This document shows positions 1-7,903 of a stretch of 64,000 bases of DNA, in pieces. The DNA comes from Xanthomonas theicola (GTDB taxonomy: Bacteria; Pseudomonadota; Gammaproteobacteria; Xanthomonadales; Xanthomonadaceae). The notes below the pieces were generated by a model. It searched no databases. It worked only from the letters and a program-made list of their open reading frames with translations, and was not told the origin of the DNA. Made by a program: the position numbers and the translations under genes. The stretch lies in assembly GCF_014236795.1 (NCBI RefSeq), contig NZ_CP049017.1, forward strand, positions 1,528,001 to 1,592,000. The letters are read 5' to 3'. The number at the start of each line of letters is the position of its first letter. Position 1 is the first letter of the stretch.

Positions 1-435
1 GCGTACTTCCAGATATGGAGCGAAGTGGATGAGCGCGCCGTGAGCCTGCTGGAGCGGGCGTTAAAGAAATCGGGTTGGCGCGGCCCGCGAGAAACGGGGC
101 GCACCGCCTGCAGCAGGTTCTTGATCCTCGACGCGCAGAGCGTGAAGAACACGGACGCTGCGGGCCGGAAGGGCGATGACGCTGGCAAGAAAGTGTCAGG
201 CATCAAGCGTCATATCGCTGCCGATACCCAAGGATTGCCGCATGCCATCGCGGTGACGACGGCAGAGGCGACCGATTGCAAGGGTGCGCTGCTGGCGCTC
301 CAGGGCAGCTTTGCATGGCCAGAGAAGAACCGAAGGCTGTGGAAGAACTGCGAGCGCAAACGCAACGCCAGCTTGCAGCTCGTCCATCCTGCTTTCCCGG
401 CAGTACTGCTCAAAAAGACTTTGAACAGGCTCTAA
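1..435 (+). pseudogene. IS5-family transposase remnant (3' part, internal deletion)
   Basis: The reading frame enters from the left edge and ends at 435. It carries the IS5-type (IS1031/IS427-like) stretch DAQSVKNTD, then GKKVSGIKRHIAADTQGLPH, then jumps straight to the C-terminal FAWPEKNRRLWKNCERK block. In intact members about 60 to 70 residues, including the RSELHTF...RWIVERS region, lie between these blocks, so there is an in-frame internal deletion and the transposase should be inactive. The 5' end is outside the window. Family assignment is from motif memory, not from a search. Confidence 0.8.
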
Positions 436-876
436 AGGGGCCTGCGGCCGTTGCACCGCGTGGCAGGCCGCACACGATCCAGCCTAGCCCTTGTCCGCCG
501 GCTGCGCCACACCCTCAGGAAGGGTGGGACAGAGAACCTGGCCGATGGCCTCATGCAGCCTGTCGGGTGCCCGCCCCAGGGCGGACGACCCTTCGGTCCT
601 GGCTGCCGCGGAATGTTGCGGAGAACCTTGGCAGCAATCGCTCGCCCAAAGGCGACCGGTCCCTGTCGATTGGCTCGATTCGATCGGCACAACGCAAGTA
701 AAGAGAGGAAGTTGCTGCGCTAGACACAACCCTGGAGATGCAACCATCTCAACGACCTATGAGCGCATGTCGTCTTCCCGCGACGTAATTGTCGACAGCC
801 GCGCGCTGCGATTCGCGTAAGGTAGACGCGCCTGAATGGCAGGCTATGCCCCCCTCGGCAGGGGAAGGAATCGATT
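436..876. other. intergenic, no gene seen
   Basis: GC-rich spacer between the dead IS5 copy and the small secreted-protein gene. Short overlapping frames here have no recognisable product or ribosome binding site. It should include the promoter of the gene at 877, but no convincing -35/-10 pair was found. Confidence 0.5.
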
Positions 877-1311
877 ATGTGGAACGCATCAAAAATCACG
901 GCGATGGTGTCGGGCACCTTGCTGTGCTCGGCGTTCGCTGCAAGTGCTCATGCGCAGAGCTGCTGCCCGGGAGGTGGCGTAGGCACCCCAATCGCAACCA
1001 AGGGCTTCGGCGAAAGTGCGCCGCTCGCGGAAAATCTTTCCTCGAACACCTCGGTGCGAATCTACCAGTTCGAACGCAGCGGGGTCACATATCTCCAGAT
1101 CAACGACGCAACGGGGCAGGTCCGTGGTGCGGTAGGCCGTATCGAGAACACGGCTTGGGTAACCCCGATGGGCAAGGATGTCGAGCGCATCACCATCGTC
1201 GAGGCGCTCGACAAGAGCCGTGGCGCCGTCGTCTACGATGCGCGTTACTTCACCGTGCAGGTAGCAAGTACCGCCAATGGCGATGCATGGACGGTCACTG
1301 CCAAGAAGTGA
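877..1311 (+). CDS. small secreted hypothetical protein
   Basis: 144 residues. The N-terminus looks like a Sec signal peptide: a short basic start (MWNASK), a hydrophobic core and an ASAHAQ cleavage motif near residue 27. The mature part begins with a double cysteine (SCCPGGG) and is otherwise a small, probably beta-rich domain with no motif I recognise. An AAGGAAT ribosome binding site lies just upstream of the ATG. The 3' end overlaps the convergent MASE1 gene by 17 bases. Function unknown; export to the periplasm or beyond is inferred from the signal peptide only. Confidence 0.65.
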   Translation: MWNASKITAMVSGTLLCSAFAASAHAQSCCPGGGVGTPIATKGFGESAPLAENLSSNTSVRIYQFERSGVTYLQINDATGQVRGAVGRIENTAWVTPMGKDVERITIVEALDKSRGAVVYDARYFTVQVASTANGDAWTVTAKK

Positions 1312-2809
1312 TCTTCCTTTCCAACGTCTCGGAAACGAAGAAGCTGATCTTAAACTTATGACGGCGCTTCCAGGTGCCGTCATGAGCTTTCAAGCGACTG
1401 GAAATTTCCCATTCGATCTCGTCGGTTTTTTTGCTCTTTCCGACATCGAGCATCACCGGATCAGCCGCAATCACGATCGCCACGCCACGCTTGCCATGCA
1501 GCTTCCATACCCGGGCGGTGATCCTATGCCGGCTGGCGCCTGGCAGGATATCCATCGCATTCAGCACACACCGGTACGCGGCAAGCTGCAGGCCAATTGA
1601 CAGTTGCAGGGATTCACCATGCAGGCACGACTCGACCTCCGTATCACAGGCATTAGCGAATGCGATCGAACTCAACGCGCCATACAACCCGTGCGTTTCG
1701 ATATCCAGCGGATACAGTGCCGCAATGTAGTCGTCCAAGAGTTGCGCCTGTATGACTCCCGTCCGCGTCATCTCCATCGCCGCAGCATAGTGCCCGCGCT
1801 TCTTCAGCGAGGTAGCGATGTCGCCACGCATCTTGTTAATATGCAGGTGAATATCCGCATACTCGATCACACGGTTGCGCAGCGTCCGTTCCGCCGACAT
1901 GTAACTGGCCTGCGCGACCTGCAGCGCCTGTTGCTCGGCAAAACCGAAGCGGCGGACTTGATCGAAAGCACTGGATATCTTTGCACCAAGCGTGAAGAGC
2001 GCGGTTGCCGCAAATCCGACCAACAGTTGCACCTGAAGCGTGTCGGCGTCGTAGGCTCCTGGATAGTTGGTCTTCGGCAGCGACATTGCCACCGCGAAGT
2101 TCGCCATGACGACACCGGCCGCAGCGCCACGCCAGCCGTGCGAAAGCGTCAGCCACACTGCCGGGGTAATCATCAGCACGAGCAAGAATTGACGTAGCAC
2201 GCCATGCATACTCATGGCTCCGCCGAACAGGGTTGCCATCAACAGCGCCGCGATTCCAATGTCTCGCAGAAGGTCGCTGGAAACGAACCTAGCGCCCTCG
2301 CGCCTGACCCAGAGCAACGCGGGCAAGACGAACATGATGATCCCCAGATAGAAACCTATCCAGAATTTCAGGGTATTTTCCAAGTTGATATATGCAGCAG
2401 GACCAGACAACAGCCAATTCAATCCCTTGTTGACCAGGACTGCCCATAGCGCTAGACAGAGAGTGACGAGCGGCAACCAGTTCTGCTCCACTCGGAAATC
2501 GGGAAGACCTCGGCGGAAAGCCCAGGCCAGCAGCGAAAATAAGGGCATCAGCAGCAAAGAACTGAGATAGGCCCACAAGGCGCTAGCGCCATCGGCCTCG
2601 ACCATCGGCACGCGCATCGTAAGCAATGCGGCGGCGTCGCCCAAGAAGAGATAGGGCCAGAGTCGATAGGGCAGGAACAACAGCGAGGCCGCACGCAGCC
2701 CGGCCGGCAGGAACCATTGATCCACGGACCAGTGCCACACGGTCAGATAGACCGCACAGTAGCCGGCGCCGAGCAACAGGCCCTTCGCGAAGTTTTTCAG
2801 TCTAGCCAT
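1295..2809 (-). CDS. MASE1-domain membrane sensor protein
   Basis: 504 residues from the ATG at 2809, chosen because AAGGTGG lies 1 to 8 bases upstream; a longer frame to 2851 has no such site. The first 300 residues hold about eight to ten hydrophobic segments with the MASE1 pattern (aromatic, proline-rich loops such as FLPAGLRAASLLFLPYRLWPY), a sensory membrane domain. The C-terminal 200 residues contain a coiled linker and a histidine-kinase-like helical and ATPase-like region (SIGLQLAAYRCVLNAMDI), but the usual HATPase glycine boxes are not evident. It may be a degenerate kinase or a signalling protein without catalysis. No response regulator gene is adjacent. Confidence 0.7.
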   Translation of the reverse strand: MARLKNFAKGLLLGAGYCAVYLTVWHWSVDQWFLPAGLRAASLLFLPYRLWPYLFLGDAAALLTMRVPMVEADGASALWAYLSSLLLMPLFSLLAWAFRRGLPDFRVEQNWLPLVTLCLALWAVLVNKGLNWLLSGPAAYINLENTLKFWIGFYLGIIMFVLPALLWVRREGARFVSSDLLRDIGIAALLMATLFGGAMSMHGVLRQFLLVLMITPAVWLTLSHGWRGAAAGVVMANFAVAMSLPKTNYPGAYDADTLQVQLLVGFAATALFTLGAKISSAFDQVRRFGFAEQQALQVAQASYMSAERTLRNRVIEYADIHLHINKMRGDIATSLKKRGHYAAAMEMTRTGVIQAQLLDDYIAALYPLDIETHGLYGALSSIAFANACDTEVESCLHGESLQLSIGLQLAAYRCVLNAMDILPGASRHRITARVWKLHGKRGVAIVIAADPVMLDVGKSKKTDEIEWEISSRLKAHDGTWKRRHKFKISFFVSETLERKITSWQ

Positions 2810-3456
2810 GCCACCTTGATCCCTGGCAGGACGCCCAATTCGGCGCAACATACATCACGCCTCGCGCCCGCACAGTAGACAGTTTGCCGGCCGCAGGGCA
2901 AACCGCAATGCTTGTGCGGCGAGGGTCTGCGGCGGATCGCCAGCAGGTTGGGACGGACTTCTCATTCGCCGCCCCCGGTTGCGCCCGCGACTCCGCCCTT
3001 CCGGCGTATCACGCACTGCTTTGAGAGCGGCGCAAAGACTGGACCTGCGGCCTGTGCGAACGCCGGGCGGCGCCAGCGTGCCGGCCTGCGGCAGGAACGG
3101 CCCGGCTTTACCGCAAGCGGATGGCGCCGCCGTTACCCGCCCGCGACTTGGCGGCGGCAGCGCCGGCTCGACTGCGCTGCAACGCCAGCGCGCTCGGGCA
3201 ACGGCGCCGCGCGCAGCAGGCGCCCGCACAAGCGCCGCGCCCGGACCGCCGCACCAGACCTCAGGCGTCGCGAGCGGGCCAGGCCAAGCTCGCCCCGCCC
3301 ATCGTCCGCATGAGGCCGCAACCCGCAGCCCTCCCTGCTCCGGCAAGAGCGGCGACCGCGCCCGCGAAGGCGGCATCCGGCGCAGCGGACGCGCCGCGAT
3401 TTGCCGGCAGAAGCCGCATCGGCCACACTCCAGGCATTCTTGTTCTGCGAATCTGC
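2810..3456. other. intergenic between divergent genes, no gene seen
   Basis: About 650 bases of very GC-rich sequence between the MASE1 gene and the antiporter. Long open frames run through it on both strands but have the skewed Arg/Ala/Pro composition of shadow frames, and none has a plausible start. The antiporter frame is open back to 3121 but resembles its family only from 3457. Promoters for both flanking genes must lie here; none was clear by eye. Confidence 0.5.
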
Positions 3457-5136
3457 ATGCATCACGACACCAGCCTCATCGACATCATCGCGGTCGGGCT
3501 CGCCCTCGCCTTCGTCCTCGGTACCCTGGCGCATCGCGTCAAGCTCTCGCCCCTGGTCGGCTACTTGGTGGCCGGCGTCTGCGTGGGGCCGTTCACCCCT
3601 GGCTTCGTCGCCGATCAGGCGCTGGCCAACCAGTTGTCGGAACTGGGGGTGATGCTGCTGATGTTCGGGGTCGGCCTGCATTTCTCGCTCGAAGACCTGA
3701 TGGAAGTGAAGTGGATCGCGATCCCCGGCGCGTTGGCGCAGATCGCGGTGGCCACCCTGCTCGGCTGGGGCCTGGCCTGGAGCATGGGCTGGCCGACCCT
3801 GCACGGACTGGTGTTCGGCCTGGCGCTGTCGGTGGCCAGCACGGTGGTGCTGCTGCGCGCGATGGAGGAACGGCGCCTGCTGGAAACCCAGCGCGGGCGC
3901 ATCGCGGTCGGCTGGCTGATCGTGGAGGACCTGGTGATGGTGCTGGCGCTGGTGCTGCTGCCGGCACTGGCCGACGCACTCGGCGGCACGGGCGTCGGCA
4001 CCGGCGCGGTGCTCGGCGCGCTGGGCATCACCCTGCTGAAGATGGCCGCATTCGTGGTGGTGATGCTGGTGGTCGGCCGGCGCGCGATCCCGTGGGCGCT
4101 GGAGAAGGTCGCCGCGACCGGCTCGCGCGAGCTGTTCACGCTGTCGGTGCTGGCGATCGCGCTGGGCGTGGCGTTCGGCTCGGCCACCCTGTTCGGGGTG
4201 TCGTTCGCGCTGGGCGCGTTCTTCGCCGGCATGCTGCTGAAGGAATCGGAGCTCAGCCACAAGGCGGCCAGCGATTCGCTGCCGCTGCGCGACGCGTTCG
4301 CGGTGCTGTTCTTCGTTTCGGTCGGCATGCTGTTCGACCCGCACATCCTGCTCGAGCATCCGTGGCAGGTGCTGGCCACGTTCCTGACCATCACCGTGGG
4401 CAAGTCGCTGGCCGCGTTCGCGATCGTGCGCGCGTTCGGCCATCCCACCGGCATCGCCCTGACCATCTCCACCAGCCTGGCGCAGATCGGCGAGTTCTCC
4501 TTCATCCTGGCCGGGCTCGGGGTGAGCCTGGCGATCCTGCCCGAGACCGGGCGCGACCTGATCCTGGCCGGCGCGCTGCTGTCGATCATCGCCAACCCGC
4601 TGCTGTTCACCTGGCTGGACCGCTGGCAGGCCAGGCAGGCGGCGGACGCGCCGGTGGCGGTGGAAGCGGAACTGCCGCCGGGGCCGTCGCTGGACCTGGT
4701 CGGCCACGCCATCGTGATTGGCTACGGCCGGGTCGGCAGCACGCTGGTCGCGGTGCTGCGCGAGCGCGGGGTGCCGGTGCTGGTGATCGACGACAACCGC
4801 GAGCACGTGGAACGCGCGCACGCCGACGGCATCCCCGGCATCCGCGGCAGCGCCGCCGCCGACCGGGTGCTGGCCGAGGCGCACCCGGACAAGGCCAAGA
4901 TCGCGATCCTGGCGATCCCGCAACCGCTGGAAGCGGGCGAGGCCCTGGCCAAGCTGCGCGCGCTCAACCCGGCGCTGACCCTGCTCGCCCGCGCGCACAG
5001 CGATGCCGAAGTCAAGCACCTGCTGGAGCATGGCGCCGACGGCACGGTGATGGCCGAACGCGAGCTGGCCTATTCGCTGGCCGAGATGGTGATGGCGACG
5101 CCGCCGTATCGCGCGCTGCGCAGCGCGCCGCGCTGA
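3457..5136 (+). CDS. ybaL: YbaL-type monovalent cation:proton antiporter (CPA2/Kef family)
   Basis: 559 residues from the ATG at 3457, matching the usual YbaL length of about 558; the frame is open further upstream but that part is not Kef-like. Residues 1 to about 385 contain some 12 hydrophobic segments of the Na+/H+ exchanger fold (GYLVAGVCVGPFTPGF near the start, AQIGEFSFILAGLG in the later half). Residues from about 420 form a TrkA-N nucleotide-binding domain beginning HAIVIGYGRVGSTL, a classic GxGxxG fold. The family exchanges K+ or Na+ for protons under control of nucleotide or redox ligands. It stands alone, with no KefF/KefG-type ancillary gene nearby, as is usual for ybaL. Confidence 0.88.
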   Translation: MHHDTSLIDIIAVGLALAFVLGTLAHRVKLSPLVGYLVAGVCVGPFTPGFVADQALANQLSELGVMLLMFGVGLHFSLEDLMEVKWIAIPGALAQIAVATLLGWGLAWSMGWPTLHGLVFGLALSVASTVVLLRAMEERRLLETQRGRIAVGWLIVEDLVMVLALVLLPALADALGGTGVGTGAVLGALGITLLKMAAFVVVMLVVGRRAIPWALEKVAATGSRELFTLSVLAIALGVAFGSATLFGVSFALGAFFAGMLLKESELSHKAASDSLPLRDAFAVLFFVSVGMLFDPHILLEHPWQVLATFLTITVGKSLAAFAIVRAFGHPTGIALTISTSLAQIGEFSFILAGLGVSLAILPETGRDLILAGALLSIIANPLLFTWLDRWQARQAADAPVAVEAELPPGPSLDLVGHAIVIGYGRVGSTLVAVLRERGVPVLVIDDNREHVERAHADGIPGIRGSAAADRVLAEAHPDKAKIAILAIPQPLEAGEALAKLRALNPALTLLARAHSDAEVKHLLEHGADGTVMAERELAYSLAEMVMATPPYRALRSAPR

Positions 5137-5259
5137 ACCGCGCGTAGCACGGCCCGCTGCGGGGCGATCCGTGCCGCAGGCGACGGCACGCCGCCCGCAA
5201 GCGTGCGCCGCGCACAGAAACTGTCTACAGCGACGCCGCCGCGGCGCCCCCAATACTCT

Positions 5260-5274
5260 TGATAATCATTCTCG
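5260..5274 (+). promoter_or_regulatory. Fur box
   Basis: TGATAATCATTCTCG fits the 7-1-7 Fur consensus TGATAATnATTATCA at 13 of 15 positions. It lies 11 to 25 bases before the first start codon of the siderophore locus, where a bound repressor would block the promoter. Iron-dependent repression of the downstream operon is inferred. Confidence 0.8.
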
Positions 5275-5285
5275 TTTAAGTCAGG

Positions 5286-6050
5286 ATGGGCGCCCGCTCC
5301 AACGGCGCTCGTTTCCCCATGGCTTGCAAGATCGGATTGCTCAATTCGGTACCCAGCCCGTTGCTGTGCGAGATGTTCGGCCATCTTGGCTACGACTTCG
5401 CGGTGCTCGACCTGGAACACGTGCTGCGCTCGCCGGCCGAGCTGGAACACGCGATCCGCGCCTGCGAGCTCGGCGGCTGCGACGCCTGGGTGCGCGTGCC
5501 CGAGGTCGACGCCAAGCTGATCGGCCGGGTGCTCGACGCCGGCGCGCGCGGCGTGGTGCTGGCCGGGCTGGACAGCGCCGAGCAGGCCGAACGCGCGGTC
5601 GCCGCCGCGCATTTCCCGCCGCGCGGCCGGCGCGGCATCAGCGGCGGGCGGGTCACCGGCTTCGGCAGCGTCGCGCTGGCCGACTACATCGAACGTACCC
5701 GGCAGAGCTTGCGGGTGGTGCCGATGATCGAAAGCGCTGCCGGCGTGCGCGCACTGCCGCAGATCCTGCAGGTGCCGGGGGTGTCGCTGGTGATGGAAGG
5801 CGCGCTCGACCTGGCGCTGGACCTGGGCGTCGGCCCGCAGCCGACCCATCCGCAGGTGTGGGCGCAGCTGCTGGCGATCGACGCGGCCTGCCGCGACGCC
5901 GGCATCGCGTTCTGCCCCAATCCGCGCGACGCGGCGCAACGCCGGCACTGGCTGGCGCAGGCCGACCTGCAGTGGCTGTTCGCCGGCGAGGACCGCGCCT
6001 TGATGCAGTCCGCGCTGCGCCAGCACGCCGCCGAACTGCGCACGCCCTGA
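5286..6050 (+). CDS. HpcH/HpaI-family protein, probable SbnG-like citrate synthase
   Basis: 254 residues from ATG 5286, or 243 if the ATG at 5319 (MACKIGLLNS) is used; neither has a strong ribosome binding site. The protein has the HpcH/HpaI TIM-barrel pattern: FAVLDLEH early, VPMIESAAGVRALPQI in the middle and VMEGALDLALDLGV near the metal/substrate loop. In staphyloferrin B synthesis the homologous-fold protein SbnG is a citrate synthase dedicated to the siderophore. Here the gene sits directly behind a Fur box and ahead of the receptor and synthetases of a citrate-based siderophore, so the same role (oxaloacetate plus acetyl-CoA to citrate) is a good inference. An ordinary 2-keto acid aldolase is the alternative. 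Confidence 0.75.
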   Translation: MGARSNGARFPMACKIGLLNSVPSPLLCEMFGHLGYDFAVLDLEHVLRSPAELEHAIRACELGGCDAWVRVPEVDAKLIGRVLDAGARGVVLAGLDSAEQAERAVAAAHFPPRGRRGISGGRVTGFGSVALADYIERTRQSLRVVPMIESAAGVRALPQILQVPGVSLVMEGALDLALDLGVGPQPTHPQVWAQLLAIDAACRDAGIAFCPNPRDAAQRRHWLAQADLQWLFAGEDRALMQSALRQHAAELRTP

Positions 6051-6075
6051 TCTTTCGTTCTCCGGAGTCTTCGCC

Positions 6076-7811
6076 TTGACCGTTTCGCTCTCCCCCTCGT
6101 TGCTGGCCGCCGCCGTTGGCCTGGCCCTGCTCGCCCCGTCCGCGGCCATCGCCCAGGAGGCGCAGGATCCGCAGGACGCGGCGGCGCGGATCCGCCAGCT
6201 GGATACCGTGCAGGTGCAGGGCAGCCTGCTCGGCCGCTCCACCGTTGAGGATGTGCAGCACTACGCCGGCAGCCGCCAGGTGATCGACAGCGCGCAACTG
6301 CGCAACGGCGCCAACCGCTCGCTGGACGATGCGCTGCAGCGCGTGCCGGGGATCAAGGTGTTCGACGAAACCGGCACCGGCGCGCTGCCGCAGATCATGC
6401 TGCGCGGGCTGTACGAAAGCCGCAGCGGCCGCGTGCAGGTGCTCGAGGACGGCATTCCGCTGGCCCTGGCGCCCTACGGGCAGACCAGCCTGTCGCTGTT
6501 CCCGGTCGGCCTGAACCAGGTCGACCGCATCGACATCGTGCGCGGCGGTGCGGCGGTGCAGTACGGCCCCAACAACGTCGGCGGGGTGATCAACCTGATC
6601 AGTCCGGACATTCCCACGACCTGGACCACGACCCTGGGGCAGAAGGTCACCGCCGGCGGCGCCGGGCACTACCTGAGCGACACCGCGATCAGCACTGGCG
6701 GCTACGCCAGCGACAGCTTCGGCTTGCAGCTGGACGCGAACTGGACCAAGGGCGAGTACTGGCGCGAGCACAGCGACACCAACATCAAGAACCTGCGCCT
6801 GCGCGCCGAGTGGTGGCTGGCGCCGGACACGCTGCTCAAGGCCAGCGTGCAGCGCTACGTGGCCGCCATGGACATGGCCGGCGCGTTGTCGACCGCCGAC
6901 TATCTGCGCGATAGGCGCCAGTCGACGCGACCGCTGGACGCATTCACCGGCCGCACCACGCGCGCGTCGCTGGTCTACCAGCAGGACTTCGGCGATCTGG
7001 GCCCGTTCCAGGACCTGCGCCTGGACTGGAGCAACTTCAGCGCGCGCAGCAGCCGCAACTTCGTCGTCGGCATGCGCTCGGCGTCCGGCGAGACCTGGCG
7101 CCCCGACCTGCCGCCGCAGTTGCGGCAGAGCGGCCCACGCGATTTCAAGGTCTATGGCAGCGAGCCGCGGTTGAACTGGAAGATGGACTCCGGCGCAGTG
7201 AGCCAGCAGTGGACCGTCGGCGCGCGCGCGATCAGCGAGGACATCGACTTCCTGGTCGGCAACACGCGGCTGAGCGACGGGCTGTATACCCTGGTGCGCG
7301 ACTGGCGCTTCAAGGAGCGCGGCGGCGCCGCCTACGTCAGCGATGCGATCGGGCTGGCCGACGACCGCGTCACCATCACCCCCGGGCTGCGCTACGAACG
7401 GGTGGATTCGCGCTATTACAACCTCGCCAGCGGCGCCAGCACGCGCAACAAGACCAGCGATGTCCTGCCCGGCCTGACCGTCGGCTTCCAGGCCTCGCCG
7501 CAGTGGTACCTGTACGCCGACGGGCAACGCTCGCTGCGCGCCCCGCAGGTCACCCAGATCATCTACGGCGACAACCTCGACGCCGAGCTGGCCTGGAACT
7601 ACGAGGCCGGCGCGCGTTACCAGCCCAACGACCGCACCCGCGTGCAGTTCGGCGGCTACCTGATCGATTTCGACCAGCAGATCCAGCTCGACAACACCAC
7701 CCGCACCTACCGCAACCTCGGCAAGACCCGTCATCAAGGCGGCGAAGTGGAACTGCAGTGGAGTCCGGCGCAGCTGCGCGCGCTGACCCTCGACGCCGGT
7801 TACGCCTATTT
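6076..7811 (+). pseudogene. xsuA: xsuA 5' part: xanthoferrin TonB-dependent receptor, split by transposon
   Basis: Starts with TTG at 6076 behind CCGGAG; a signal peptide ends near AIAQEAQD. A TonB-box-like LDTVQVQG precedes the plug (residues about 55 to 170, with IDIVRGGAAVQYGPNNVGG) and most of the beta barrel. After 578 native codons the frame runs into the transposon inverted repeat, adds 23 foreign codons and stops at 7881. Joining 7811 to 14598 gives an uninterrupted 707-residue receptor, the normal size for PvuA/XsuA proteins. The missing last 129 residues include the C-terminal aromatic residue needed for outer-membrane assembly, so the fragment should be non-functional. It lies 25 bases behind the SbnG-like gene in the same transcription unit. 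Confidence 0.9.
7807..7811. repeat. target-site duplication TATTT (left copy)
   Basis: TATTT directly abuts the left inverted repeat and recurs directly after the right inverted repeat at 14593-14597. Five-base duplications are the hallmark of Tn3-family transposition. Deleting the element plus one copy restores the xsuA codons TAT TTG GAC exactly. Confidence 0.95.
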
Positions 7812-7847
7812 GGGGTTCAGCCGACATACGTGTAAAAATGGCTCACA
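7812..7847 (+). repeat. left terminal inverted repeat of the Tn3-family element
   Basis: Begins GGGGTTCAGCCGACATACG. The first 29 bases match the right end perfectly and 34 of 36 match overall. tnpA ends 57 bases inside it. Confidence 0.93.
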
Positions 7848-7903
7848 AGATCGGATTTCATCCATTGCATCAGTGAGTTAGCGGATATTTTGGCGCAACA
7901 AAA

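Noticed and set aside
2979..5147. 722-codon frame covering the antiporter
   Set aside because: Different frame from the Kef-type protein, Arg/Gly-rich, no motif.
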